The notes beneath the pieces are model-generated. The model made no database searches and had not been told where the DNA came from. It was given only the letters and a program-made list of their open reading frames with translations. Of a stretch of 64,000 nt of DNA, positions 43,344 to 53,164 are shown piece by piece (the first letter of the stretch is position 1; every line of letters begins with the position of its first letter). Both the position numbers and the translations under genes were made by a program. Origin of the DNA: Sphingomonas flavescens (lineage in GTDB: Bacteria; Pseudomonadota; Alphaproteobacteria; Sphingomonadales; Sphingomonadaceae); contig NZ_CP133016.1 of NCBI RefSeq assembly GCF_030866745.1, positions 1,550,001-1,614,000 of the forward strand, in the 5' to 3' direction.

Positions 43344-44357
43344 CTAAAAAAGCTTGGTCAGGAAATAGAACAGTGCACCCACGGCGGCCGAGGCCGGGAT
43401 CGTGATCAGCCAAGCGATCATCACGCTACGCGCGACACCCCAACGCACTGCCGACGCGCGGCGGGCGGCACCGGCGCCGATCACACAGCCGGTGATCGTG
43501 TGGGTCGTGGACACGGGAATGCCATAATAAGAGGCGGTGAAAAGCATCGCCGAGCCGCCGAGCGAAGCGCTGAACCCCTGATGCTGGTTCAGCTTGGTGA
43601 TGCGGCTGCCCATCGTCTCGATGATCCGCCAGCCGCCGGTAAGCGTGCCGAGCCCGATCGCGATGTAGCAACTCAGCGCCACCCAATGCGGGACGTGAAA
43701 TTCGCCGTGGAGGTGCCCTGTCGAATAAAGAAGGACACTGATGATGCCCATGGTCTTCTGGGCGTCGTTGAGGCCGTGACCCAAGGAATAGGCGCCAGCC
43801 GAAACCAGGTGCAGGCCCCGAAAGGTTCGTTCGGCTCCGCGGGCTGTGGCCTTCACGCCTAGCCAGCTGGTCGCCAGCATGATGGCCATCGTCAGGAGCA
43901 GGCCCAGCGTCGGTGACAGCACGATCGCAATCAGCGTTTTGTTGAGGCCCGTCCATTGGATGCCCGTCATTCCGGCGTGTGCCACGCCGGCGCCAACCAG
44001 CCCGCCGACAAGGGCGTGACTGGACGATGACGGAATGCCCTTCAGCCAGGTGACGACGTTCCAGAACATCGCGCCGACGAGGGCCCCAAACACTACCGCG
44101 GGCGTCACGAGATCCTTGTCGATGATCCCTTTGCCGATGGTGTCGGCGACCTTGTGTAGTTGCGGCCATTGCAACGCGAGAAAGTAGGCGCCGAAATTGA
44201 AGAAGGCCGCAAAGGCCACGGCAGCAGCCGGGCTGAGGAGCCGCGTTCCCACCACCGTCGCGATCGAATTGGCGGCGTCGTGCAGGCCGTTCAGGAAGTC
44301 GAACGCCAGCGCGACGATGATCAGGCCGACCAGCAGCGGGAAAGCCAGCTCGTGCAT
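43344..44357 (-). CDS. pit: Low-affinity inorganic phosphate transporter, Pit family
   Basis: 337 residues of the PiT/PHO-4 family with about ten membrane helices. FDFLNGLHDAANSIATVVGTRLLSP and SLGHGLNDAQKTMGI are the two duplicated GxND signature segments. It imports metal-phosphate with protons. The ATG shares a base with the stop of the upstream DUF47 gene, the usual pit-accessory pairing. Its presence behind pst/phoB gives the cell high- and low-affinity phosphate uptake in one cluster. Confidence 0.94.
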   Translation of the reverse strand: MHELAFPLLVGLIIVALAFDFLNGLHDAANSIATVVGTRLLSPAAAVAFAAFFNFGAYFLALQWPQLHKVADTIGKGIIDKDLVTPAVVFGALVGAMFWNVVTWLKGIPSSSSHALVGGLVGAGVAHAGMTGIQWTGLNKTLIAIVLSPTLGLLLTMAIMLATSWLGVKATARGAERTFRGLHLVSAGAYSLGHGLNDAQKTMGIISVLLYSTGHLHGEFHVPHWVALSCYIAIGLGTLTGGWRIIETMGSRITKLNQHQGFSASLGGSAMLFTASYYGIPVSTTHTITGCVIGAGAARRASAVRWGVARSVMIAWLITIPASAAVGALFYFLTKLF

Positions 44358-44998
44358 CAGGCGTGGTCTATGACGATGCCGTCGATTTCGTTGGCTACAT
44401 CCTCGAAGGCGTCCATCACCCGCTCGAGGTTCTTGAACACTTCGCGAGCGACCGCGAACTGCAGCGGACTGGCAGGCGCGTTCTGGAATGCCGTCTTCAG
44501 CCCCAGGGCATGGGTTTCGTCCGCGCGGCCCTCGAGGCTGACAAGCCGTCCGGTCAATTCATGGAGCCGAGCGCCGTTGGCGCCGACGTTGCGCAGTAGC
44601 GGCACCGCTTCGGCGAGCACCGAGGCCGCCTCATGGATCAGCTGCACGATCTCCTTCATCTCCGGGCGCAATTCCTTGAGCTCGTAGAGATCGATGGCGC
44701 GGGCGGAGGCAAGCATCTCGTCAATCGTGTCGTCCATCGCGCCGATCAGCGAAGTGATCGCCCCGCGATCGAACGGCGTCAGGAAGGTCTTGCGGACCTC
44801 GGTCAGGACCCGGCGAATGATGTCGTCGGCATCATGCTCACGGTCGCGGATGACCTTGAGCATCTCGCCCGTCGAGACATCGTCCTTGGACAGACTGAGC
44901 AGTGCGTCTGCCGCCCCGACGAGAGTCGCCGCATGGGCTTCGAACAAGCCGAAGAAATCACCCTTTTGGGGCAACAAGCGCTGGAACCAGCCGAACAT
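44357..44998 (-). CDS. DUF47 (PhoU-like) Pit accessory protein
   Basis: 213 residues, all-helical, PhoU-like. DREHDADDIIRRVLTEVRKTFLTPFDRGAITSLIGAMDDTIDEM is the family core with conserved metal-binding E/D residues. It is coupled to pit (TGATG) and is thought to regulate or stabilise Pit. It lies downstream of phoB after 61 bases that contain a hairpin but no convincing promoter. Confidence 0.9.
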   Translation of the reverse strand: MFGWFQRLLPQKGDFFGLFEAHAATLVGAADALLSLSKDDVSTGEMLKVIRDREHDADDIIRRVLTEVRKTFLTPFDRGAITSLIGAMDDTIDEMLASARAIDLYELKELRPEMKEIVQLIHEAASVLAEAVPLLRNVGANGARLHELTGRLVSLEGRADETHALGLKTAFQNAPASPLQFAVAREVFKNLERVMDAFEDVANEIDGIVIDHA

Positions 44999-45030
44999 CC
45001 GACCCCCTTTGAGTGGCGCGTCGGCTTAGT

Positions 45031-45045
45031 CTGCCGAAACGGCAG
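45031..45045. other. Perfect hairpin between phoB and the DUF47 gene
   Basis: CTGCCG (45031-45036), AAA, CGGCAG (45040-45045). No U-run follows, so it may slow transcription or stabilise mRNA ends rather than terminate. Confidence 0.35.
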
Positions 45046-45059
45046 GGGCAACAGGCCTA

Positions 45060-45752
45060 TCAGGCTTCCTGATCGAGCGAGTAACCTGCGGAGCGCACGG
45101 TCCGGATCAAGTCCGGGCGATCGCCGGCGTTGATGGCCTGGCGGAGACGCCGGACGTGGACGTCGACCGTGCGCACATCGATGTCCGGGTCGTGGCTCCA
45201 TACTGCGTCGAGCAGACGCTCGCGCGAGAAGACGCGGCCAGGGTGCTCGAGAAAGTGGCGGAGCAGCCGGAATTCGGTCGGGCCGAGATTGATCAGCTCG
45301 CCGCCGCGGCGAACGCGGTGGGCAGCGGTGTCCATCTCAATGTCCGCATAAGCCAGGCGCTCGCCAGCCAAGGCCGGCCGGACGCGGCGCATAACGGCGC
45401 CGACCCGCGCGACCAGTTCGCGGGGGCTGAATGGCTTGGTAACGTAGTCGTCGGCGCCAGTCTCAAACCCGCGGATGCGGTCGCTCTCTTCACCGCGGGC
45501 GGTGAGAAGCATGATCGGCACATTCGCCGTGGTGGATCGGCGCCGAAGGCGGCGACAGACCTCGATGCCGCTGATGCCCTCGATCATCCAGTCGAGCAGG
45601 ATGACGTCCGGCTTGACCTCGTCGACCAGGATCAGTGCTTCTTCGCCGTCGCCGGTGCGGGTCACGTCGTAACCCGACCGTTCGAAGTGGAAGGTCACGA
45701 GGTCCGCGAGTGCGCGGTCGTCCTCAACCAGCAGGAGGCGGGCGTTGGCCAT
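45060..45752 (-). CDS. phoB: PhoB, phosphate-regulon response regulator
   Basis: 230 residues: receiver (LLLVEDDRALADL, phospho-acceptor Asp54 in VILLDWMIEG, KPFSPRELVARV) and OmpR winged helix (LINLGPTEFRLLRHFLEHPGRVFSRERLLDAVWS, VDVHVRRLRQAIN, VRSAGYSLD). It binds tandem half-sites and activates the Pho regulon. It directly follows phoU (2-base gap), the standard order pstSCAB-phoU-phoB. Confidence 0.95.
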   Translation of the reverse strand: MANARLLLVEDDRALADLVTFHFERSGYDVTRTGDGEEALILVDEVKPDVILLDWMIEGISGIEVCRRLRRRSTTANVPIMLLTARGEESDRIRGFETGADDYVTKPFSPRELVARVGAVMRRVRPALAGERLAYADIEMDTAAHRVRRGGELINLGPTEFRLLRHFLEHPGRVFSRERLLDAVWSHDPDIDVRTVDVHVRRLRQAINAGDRPDLIRTVRSAGYSLDQEA

Positions 45753-45754
45753 GG

Positions 45755-46441
45755 CTATTTCGACTTGCCCGGGCGGTCGGCCATGTGGCGGCCGGTCGCA
45801 GCATAATAAACCATTTCCGCAATGTTGGTCGCGTGATCGCCGACCCGCTCCAAATTCTTGGCAACGAACAGCAGGTGGGCCGATTGGCCGATAGTGTGCG
45901 GATTCTCCATCATATGCGTAAGCAGGGTGCGGAAGATCGAATCATAGAAATCGTCGACCGCGCTGTCGCGTTCGCACACCCGCAGCGCCGCGTCGGCATC
46001 GCGTTCCACGAAAGCGTCGAGCACATCGTGAACCATCGCCGTCGCGATCCGCGCCATTTCCGGCAGGAGCGACAGCGGCTCGATCTTCCCCGCATGCTCC
46101 AGCATCGGCACACGCTTCGAGATGTTCTTGGCGTAGTCGCCGATCCTTTCGACCACACCCGAGATCTTGAGCGCGGCGACCACGTCGCGAAGATCGCCAG
46201 CCATTGGTGCCCGGAGCGCGATCAACTGGACCGCCCGCCGTTCCGTCTCCACCTCCAGCGCATCGAGCTTCTTGTCGTCGGCGATGACCTTCTGCGCGCC
46301 TTCGACGTCGCGCTGGACGAGGCAGCGCATCGCTTCTCCGATCGCATGCTCGGCGAGGCCGCCCATCTGGCTGATGAGGGCACGGAGCCGTTCGATATCT
46401 TCGTCGAAGGCCTTGAGCGTATGTCCGCTGGCTTGCTGCAT
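45755..46441 (-). CDS. phoU: PhoU, negative regulator of the Pho signal
   Basis: 228 residues, two PhoU domains (DEDIERLRALISQMGGLAEHAIGEAM ... and VVERIGDYAKNISKRV; VGDHATNIAEMVYYAATG at the end). It links the Pst transporter to PhoR and represses PhoB signalling under phosphate excess. Located between pstB (11-base gap) and phoB. Confidence 0.95.
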   Translation of the reverse strand: MQQASGHTLKAFDEDIERLRALISQMGGLAEHAIGEAMRCLVQRDVEGAQKVIADDKKLDALEVETERRAVQLIALRAPMAGDLRDVVAALKISGVVERIGDYAKNISKRVPMLEHAGKIEPLSLLPEMARIATAMVHDVLDAFVERDADAALRVCERDSAVDDFYDSIFRTLLTHMMENPHTIGQSAHLLFVAKNLERVGDHATNIAEMVYYAATGRHMADRPGKSK

Positions 46442-46452
46442 ATCTGCTCCGA

Positions 46453-47393
<941 letters not shown>

Positions 47394-47394
<1 letters not shown>

Positions 47395-48647
47395 CACCAG
47401 CGGCGCTCGAAGCGGTTGCGAAGGTAGATTGCGAGCCCGTTCATGACGAGCATGAAGAGCAGGAGGACGATGATCGCCGCGCTGGTCTTCTCGACGAAGC
47501 CGCGGTCGACCTCATCGGACCAGAGGAATATCTGAACCGGCAGGACCGTCGCTGGTTGCGTGATTCCGCCCGGCGGCGCAGCAATGAAGGCGCGCATGCC
47601 GATCATCAGCAGCGGCGCGGTCTCGCCCAGCGCGCGGGCCATGCCGATGATGGTGCCGGTCAGGATGCCCGGCAGCGACAGCGGGAGGACGTGGTGGAAA
47701 ACCACCTGCATCTTTGACGCGCCGACGCCGAGGGCCGCATCACGGATCGAGGGCGGAACGGTCTTGATGGCGTTGCGGCCGGCAATGACGATGACCGGCA
47801 TTGTCATCAGCGCCAGCGTCAGGCCGCCGACCAGCGGGGCCGAACGCGGCAGGTTCATGACGTTGAGGAAGACGGCGAGGCCGAGTAGGCCAAAGATGAT
47901 GGACGGGACCGCAGCGAGGTTGTTGATCGACACCTCGATCGCGTCGGTCCAGCGGTTCCGCCGCGCGAATTCCTCGAGATAGATGGCGGCCAACACACCG
48001 ACCGGGAACGCCAGCAGCATGGTGATGAGGATCGTCAGGAACGTGCCCTTCAGTGCGCCCCAAACCCCTACTGAAGAACTGTCGGTGGAGTCGGAGGCGG
48101 TGAGGAATTGTACGTTGAAAGCGCCACGGAGCGCATCACGCTTGCCGACCAATCCCGCCAGCCGTTCGGAGGCCGCGTCGCCTTCACCCTTGGCGGCGAC
48201 GTCGACATTGCTGTTGACCGGCAGCCAGAAGGTCTGCCGACCTGCGAGCAAATCCGGATTTGCGACGATGGCGTCGCCCAGCTTGCGTGCGGCGGCATCG
48301 CCGAACAATTGGGAGGCCGATGGCCCGTACGCGGCCACGGCAGCCTTGGAGACCGCGCCCGCAAGGTCCGCACCGGCAACCGTCTGGGCCGCGTCAGGAC
48401 CGCGCAGGGCAGCCGGATCGAGGAACAGGTCGCTGCGGACGAAGTCGATCGGCAGGCGGGCTTCATAATGGACGAAGCCGCCGAAGCCGCGCGACGCCAT
48501 TGTCACGAGCAGGAAGGCGAGGAACAGCACGGACAGCGCCACGGCGCCAAAGCCGAGCGACTTGAACCAGCGTTCCGACGCATAGCGGCGGCGGACCCGT
48601 TTCTTCATCGCGTCGCCGGTCCAGCGGCTGGGCGCGGCGCTACTCAT
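47394..48647 (-). CDS. pstA: PstA, phosphate ABC transporter permease
   Basis: 417 residues, longer than E. coli PstA (~296). One membrane helix (~32-52), then a 140-residue polar, probably periplasmic insertion (~55-195), then the conserved permease core with five helices and the EAA-type loop ([31 protein letters not shown]). It overlaps pstC by eight bases and pstB by one base. Confidence 0.93.
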
Positions 48648-50019
48648 ATTGTTCCCGGTAGCGGCGCACGATGCGTAGCGCGATGAGGTTGAGCAGGAGG
48701 GTGATCAGGAACAGCGCGAGGCCGAGCGCAAAGGCGGCCAGCGTCTTGGCGCTGTCGAATTCCTGGTCGCCCGTCAGCAACTGGACGATCTGCGTCGTCA
48801 CCGTGGTCACACTGGCGAACGGATTCGCGGTGAGGTTGGCGGCAAGGCCAGCAGCCATGACCACGATCATCGTCTCGCCGATGGCGCGGCTGACAGCGAG
48901 CAGAATGCCACCCATCACGCCCGGCAGCGCCGAGGGCAGTAATACCTTGCGGATCGTTTCCGAGGTCGTGGCGCCCATCGCCAGGCTGCCGTCGCGCATG
49001 GCTTGCGGCACGGCGGCGATCGAATCGTCGGCCATTGAGCTGATGAACGGAATGATCATGATGCCCATGACGAGGCCAGCCGCGAGCGCGCTTTCGCTGC
49101 TCGCCGAGCTGATGCCGATTGCCAGGCCGAAATCACGGACGGCGGGCGCGACGGTCAGCGCCGCGAAATAACCGTAGACCACGGTCGGGACGCCCGCGAG
49201 GATTTCGAGGATCGGCTTGAGCCACGAACGCAGGCGCGGCGGCGCGTATTGTGTGAGGTAGATTGCGCTCATCAGGCCGAGCGGCACCGCCACGATCATC
49301 GCAATGATCGCGCCGATGAAGAAGGTGCCCCACATCAGGGGGATCGATCCGAACGCGCCCGACGAGCCGGCTTGGTCAGCGCGGAGCGCGGTTTGCGGGC
49401 TCCAGTCGAGCCCGAACAGGAAGGACTGAACGGGCACCAGGCGGAAGAAACGCAGGCTCTCGAACATCAGCGACAGGAGGATGCCGAGCGTGGTCAGGAT
49501 CGCGATCAGCGAGGCGGCGAACAGGAGGACCATGAGCCAGCGCTCGACGCCCGTGCGAGCGCGGAACTGGGGCGCACTGCGACGAAGCGCGAGTCCCGCC
49601 GCGACCAGTCCCGCGGCAATCGCGGCAAGACCACCGATCAGTGCATAACTTTGCTCGGCGTCGCGGACGCGCGGGGCGAGGGTCGTGGACTGAGCGTTAT
49701 AGCCTTGCTGCAGGCGGCCATGGGCGATGTCGGTCGCTTCCGCGACGATCGCGTCGCGCTGCATGTCGAAGGTTGGGAGAGTCCGCCCCTCGGGGCTCGA
49801 TAGTATTGACTGGCGGACCAGCCCCGATTGGACCGGCGCCCAAACCGCGAGGATCAGCAGCGCGGGGATCGCCGCCCACAGCAGCGCATAGGCGCCATGG
49901 TAGACCGGCAGCGAATGCAGCCGGCCCGCCGTGCGCAACCCACGCGCACGGCTGAAGCCGAGCCAGCCGGCTCCGGCGGCAATGAGCAGGATCGCGACGA
50001 GCGCGATGCCAAGGCTCAT
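48640..50019 (-). CDS. pstC: PstC, phosphate ABC transporter permease
   Basis: 459 residues versus about 319 in E. coli. The extra N-terminal ~180 residues contain three hydrophobic helices (~3-22, 42-62, 127-147) and a polar stretch between them; the conserved core follows (ILLSLMFESLRFF, ILAGVPTVVYGYFAAL, MRDGSLAMGATTSETIRKVLLPSALPGVMGG). Partner of PstA in the channel. The start MSLGIALVAIL (50019) was chosen for the first helix; in-frame sequence extends upstream. It follows pstS after 23 bases. Confidence 0.92.
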   Translation of the reverse strand: MSLGIALVAILLIAAGAGWLGFSRARGLRTAGRLHSLPVYHGAYALLWAAIPALLILAVWAPVQSGLVRQSILSSPEGRTLPTFDMQRDAIVAEATDIAHGRLQQGYNAQSTTLAPRVRDAEQSYALIGGLAAIAAGLVAAGLALRRSAPQFRARTGVERWLMVLLFAASLIAILTTLGILLSLMFESLRFFRLVPVQSFLFGLDWSPQTALRADQAGSSGAFGSIPLMWGTFFIGAIIAMIVAVPLGLMSAIYLTQYAPPRLRSWLKPILEILAGVPTVVYGYFAALTVAPAVRDFGLAIGISSASSESALAAGLVMGIMIIPFISSMADDSIAAVPQAMRDGSLAMGATTSETIRKVLLPSALPGVMGGILLAVSRAIGETMIVVMAAGLAANLTANPFASVTTVTTQIVQLLTGDQEFDSAKTLAAFALGLALFLITLLLNLIALRIVRRYREQYE

Positions 50020-50042
50020 GTCAGGTCCCCGCGATCCGGAAG

Positions 50043-51083
50043 TTACTTGAGGATGCTGGGGTCGAGCGGCTTCAGCGCCGTCGACTGCTGCGTGGCCGCA
50101 GTGGCGTCCGCACCAGCGAACGGCACGAGGCCGCGGCGCTCGAGCGGCCCGCCGGTGCTCCACATCTTCGCATATTGCGCAATGAAGTCGCGCAGCTTGG
50201 GCTTGGCCGCCATGTGCTCGCCCTTCACGTAGACATAAAGCTTCCGCGCGCCGGGGTAGCTGAGGTTGGCGATAGTCGCCTCGGTCGGCGCCACGCCAGC
50301 GATCGTCACCGGACGAATCTTGTCTGCGTTCTGCTCGAGGTAGGAGTAGCCAAGGACACCCAGCGTGCCGGCATCGGCGGCAACCTTCTGCACCAGCAGA
50401 TTGTCGTTCTCGCCGGCTTCGACAAAGGCACCATCTTCGCGAATCTTGGTGCAGACCTGCTTGTGCTGGTCCTCATTGCTCTTCTTGAGCGCCTTCATCG
50501 CAGGGTCGGTGTCGCAGCCCTTTTCGAGATACAGGTCGGCGAGGCTGTCGCGGGTCCCCGAAGTCGGCGGCGGGCCGAGCACGCGGATCTTGATCGCGGG
50601 CAGCGCCGGATTGACGTCTTTCCAGGTCTGCGCCTTGTTAGGGCCCTTACCGAACGGATTGGCGGCCAGCGCCTTGTAGATATCGGCCTGCGTCAGGTTC
50701 ATCGCCGGACCCTGGTTCGATTCGATGATCGTCAGGCCGTCGATGCCGACCGGAACCTCGATGACGCTCTTCACGCCATTCTTCTGGCAGATGTCGTACT
50801 CGCTTTTCTTCATTTCTCGCGACGCGTCCTCGACATCGGGAAACTGGCTGCCGACGCCCGCGCAGAACAGCTTCATGCCCGCACCCGTACCGGTCGATTC
50901 GACGGTGACGCCGACGCCCGGGTTGGCGCGCATGAATTCTTCCGCGACCGCCTTGGTGAAGGGATAGACGGTCGACGAGCCGACCACACGGATGTCGCTG
51001 GCCGAACCGCTCGACCCGCCGCCGTTCGATCCGCAGGCCGCGACCAGCGCGACGAGGGGCAGCGCCACCAAATTCTTGTGCAC
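50043..51083 (-). CDS. pstS: PstS, phosphate-binding lipoprotein
   Basis: 346 residues, lipobox VALVAACGS with lipidation at the Cys. The binding domain shows VVGSSTVYPFTKAVAEEF, STGTGAGMKLFCAG, and TSGTRDSLADLYL, the residues that coordinate phosphate. It delivers phosphate to PstCA from the periplasm. The start is GTG at 51083, eight bases after GGAG; a TTG at 51089 is too close to that site. Five PhoB-like half-sites lie upstream. Confidence 0.93.
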   Translation of the reverse strand: MHKNLVALPLVALVAACGSNGGGSSGSASDIRVVGSSTVYPFTKAVAEEFMRANPGVGVTVESTGTGAGMKLFCAGVGSQFPDVEDASREMKKSEYDICQKNGVKSVIEVPVGIDGLTIIESNQGPAMNLTQADIYKALAANPFGKGPNKAQTWKDVNPALPAIKIRVLGPPPTSGTRDSLADLYLEKGCDTDPAMKALKKSNEDQHKQVCTKIREDGAFVEAGENDNLLVQKVAADAGTLGVLGYSYLEQNADKIRPVTIAGVAPTEATIANLSYPGARKLYVYVKGEHMAAKPKLRDFIAQYAKMWSTGGPLERRGLVPFAGADATAATQQSTALKPLDPSILK

Positions 51084-51125
51084 GAGCAATTCTCCGCAAT
51101 GTCTTGATTTGCAGGTCCCGCCCTA

Positions 51126-51176
51126 GCGACAGTTCGGCGAATGCCGCGTGACGGTTCGATTGCAGTTCTGTGACAT
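51126..51176 (-). promoter_or_regulatory. Candidate Pho box array of pstS
   Basis: In gene orientation five half-sites at an exact 11-bp pitch: ATGTCAC (51170-51176), CTGCAAT (51159-51165), CCGTCAC (51148-51154), CATTCGC (51137-51143), CTGTCGC (51126-51132). 7-bp repeats with 4-bp spacers are the architecture of tandem PhoB sites. The array ends 43 bases before the GTG start. Confidence 0.68.
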
Positions 51177-51224
51177 GGCGTTCGCGATTGCGTGCGCCGG
51201 GAGAACAGGCGTAGTCGGCTTGCC

Positions 51225-51968
51225 ATGGCCAAAGATTTCCAGAGCTTCGCGGCGCTCCACCAGCCCGGCAACCCCGTCGTCCTCTACAATATTTGGGACG
51301 TGGGAAGTGCGCTCGCGGTGGTCGAGGCTGGCGCCCGAGCGCTGGCAACGGGCAGCCATCCCGTCGCTGATGCCAATGGCTGGCCCGACGGTCAGCAGGT
51401 GCCGATGGATTTCGTCTTCGACAATGCGCGGCGGATCGTCGGCGCCGTCGACGTCCCGCTGACGGTGGACTTCGAAAGTGCCTATTCGATCGACCCAGCT
51501 GAGGGCGCTGCCAACGTTGCGCGACTGAAGGAAACAGGCGCAGTCGGCTGCAATTTCGAAGATCAGGTGATTGGCGGCGATGGCGTGCAGCCGCTCGACG
51601 AGCAGGCCCGCCGGATCCGCGCGATTCGCGATGCAGTCCGCAGCGACTTCTTCATCAACGCGCGGACGGACCTGTTCCTGAAAACGCAGATCTATGACGA
51701 CGCGCTGGTCGACCAGGTTATCGAGCGTGGCAAGGCTTTCGCGGACTCGGGCGCGAGCGGATTCTTCGTGCCTCGCCTGGCCGACCCAGCGCAGATCGAG
51801 CGTATCGTCGCTGCGGTGCCACTACCGCTGAACGTCATCGCCTTCCCCGGCGCGCCGGACAAAAAGGTCTGGGCCAACGCGGGTGTGGCGCGGATCAGCC
51901 ACGGCCCCTTCCCGCACCGCGCCTTGATGGCGAAGCTGACGGAAATGGCGCGCGACGCGATCGGCTAA
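51225..51968 (+). CDS. Isocitrate lyase/PEP mutase superfamily enzyme
   Basis: 247 residues, TIM barrel of the ICL/PEPM superfamily: PVVLYNIWDVGSALAVVEAGARAL, PLTVDFESAY, GAVGCNFEDQV, FFINARTDLFL. The KKCGH motif of true isocitrate lyase is absent and the position of the PEP mutase/methylisocitrate lyase catalytic Cys is not filled, so it is more likely an oxaloacetate decarboxylase- or C-C lyase-like member. Start at MAKDFQSF (51225). It shares the intergenic region with pstS (divergent). Confidence 0.8.
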   Translation: MAKDFQSFAALHQPGNPVVLYNIWDVGSALAVVEAGARALATGSHPVADANGWPDGQQVPMDFVFDNARRIVGAVDVPLTVDFESAYSIDPAEGAANVARLKETGAVGCNFEDQVIGGDGVQPLDEQARRIRAIRDAVRSDFFINARTDLFLKTQIYDDALVDQVIERGKAFADSGASGFFVPRLADPAQIERIVAAVPLPLNVIAFPGAPDKKVWANAGVARISHGPFPHRALMAKLTEMARDAIG

Positions 51969-53164
51969 GCCCGGCCGAATTTCCACCAAGGCTGGCGGGG
52001 ACCGGACTTGAGCACAGTCCGACGGAAGAGCTGCGCTCCGAAGCGCAGGATGACGGCGATCCAGATCGCCTGCCAGACGATTCCCGCGAGATGCGGCCAC
52101 AGACGCGGGTCCTCCGCCGCCCGCGCGATCATTGCCATAGGGGACGAGAGCGGAAATGCCGTCGCCGCAATGCCGCCTAGCGAGTCCGGACTGCCAACCG
52201 AGCGCGCGGCGAAGCCAAACAGGAGTACCTGCGCGAAGGTGGCTGGAAGAGACATCGTCTGCACTTCGCGAGCCGTCGAAGCCTGGGCGCCGATCATCAA
52301 AAAGGCCGCGCCGAACAACAGGTAGTTCATCCCGAAGTAGATGACAGACAGCGTCAGGAAGATTGGCCAGCCGACGGCCGGCACGGGCAAGGTGGCGACG
52401 CCGCCAGTCTTGACGAACTGGATCAGCAGCGCGCCGCACCCCATCCACACCAGCAGCGCCAGCACCGAAGCTGAGAGCATCGCGAAGAGCTTGCCGACGA
52501 ACATCGCGTCGATCGGGATCGCGGCCGCGATGACCTCAATCACCTTGTTCGATTTTTCCTCGATCAGCTGGGACAGCACCATGGTCGAGAGCATCAGCGT
52601 CAGGATGAACAGGATGGTCTGCGCGATCTGCGCGGTATCCGTCCGCTGACTGTTGGTCGCACCGGACGAAGGCGCATCGTCGTGTACCGCGAAGTCGGGC
52701 TCGCGTGTCGCCGATCCCACCCGAGCGTTCGAAATGATCAGCTGCAACTGCCCGACCGTGTCGCCATCATTCGCCAGCGCGCCGACCAAGCGCGGATTGT
52801 CCAAGCCACCGCTGAGAACCGCTCGGATGGGCGGCGCGGGGCTGTTGAGAAGATGCTTCTGTTGCGCGGCGAGATCGGGCCCGGGTGCGTATCCGACCAG
52901 GGACACGAGATGCTCGTCTCCGACGGCCCGCGCCACCTGCTCTCGCGCGGCTGTCAGCTTGGCGAAGTCCGACTTGTCGCCGATGACTGCCACGACGGGC
53001 CGGTGGTTCTGCGCCGCTACTCGTGCGCTGATGGAGCTGAAGACCCCCCCGAACAGCAGTGGGAATAGAGGCGCGAGTAGGAAAAAGATGAAGGCTTTCG
53101 ACAATACCGTCGCCGAGAAATCGCGGCGGGCAATGACGAAGGCGGAGCGAAAAAAGCGGGTCAT
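51965..53164 (-). CDS. ABC-2 type transporter permease (NatB-like)
   Basis: 399 residues: one N-terminal helix (~25-45), a large extracytoplasmic domain (~50-170), then five to six helices in the C-terminal half (ILFILTLMLSTMVLSQLIEEKSNKVIEVIAAAIPIDAMFVGKL is the conserved ABC-2 segment). Partner of the ATPase directly upstream (4-base overlap, ATGA). Such pairs export sodium, drugs or unknown substrates; specificity cannot be read here. Confidence 0.88.
   Translation of the reverse strand: MTRFFRSAFVIARRDFSATVLSKAFIFFLLAPLFPLLFGGVFSSISARVAAQNHRPVVAVIGDKSDFAKLTAAREQVARAVGDEHLVSLVGYAPGPDLAAQQKHLLNSPAPPIRAVLSGGLDNPRLVGALANDGDTVGQLQLIISNARVGSATREPDFAVHDDAPSSGATNSQRTDTAQIAQTILFILTLMLSTMVLSQLIEEKSNKVIEVIAAAIPIDAMFVGKLFAMLSASVLALLVWMGCGALLIQFVKTGGVATLPVPAVGWPIFLTLSVIYFGMNYLLFGAAFLMIGAQASTAREVQTMSLPATFAQVLLFGFAARSVGSPDSLGGIAATAFPLSSPMAMIARAAEDPRLWPHLAGIVWQAIWIAVILRFGAQLFRRTVLKSGPRQPWWKFGRA

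Noticed and set aside
43305..43862. Open frame on the + strand across the pit gene
   Set aside because: Mirror of the Pit coding strand; its 5' part lies in the Pho-box region; no conserved features.
44999..45059. Pho box between phoB and the DUF47 gene
   Set aside because: Only a short hairpin is present; no 11-bp-pitch half-sites were found.
51225..51968. Isocitrate lyase (aceA)
   Set aside because: Too short and without the KKCGH catalytic motif; it belongs to the broader superfamily.
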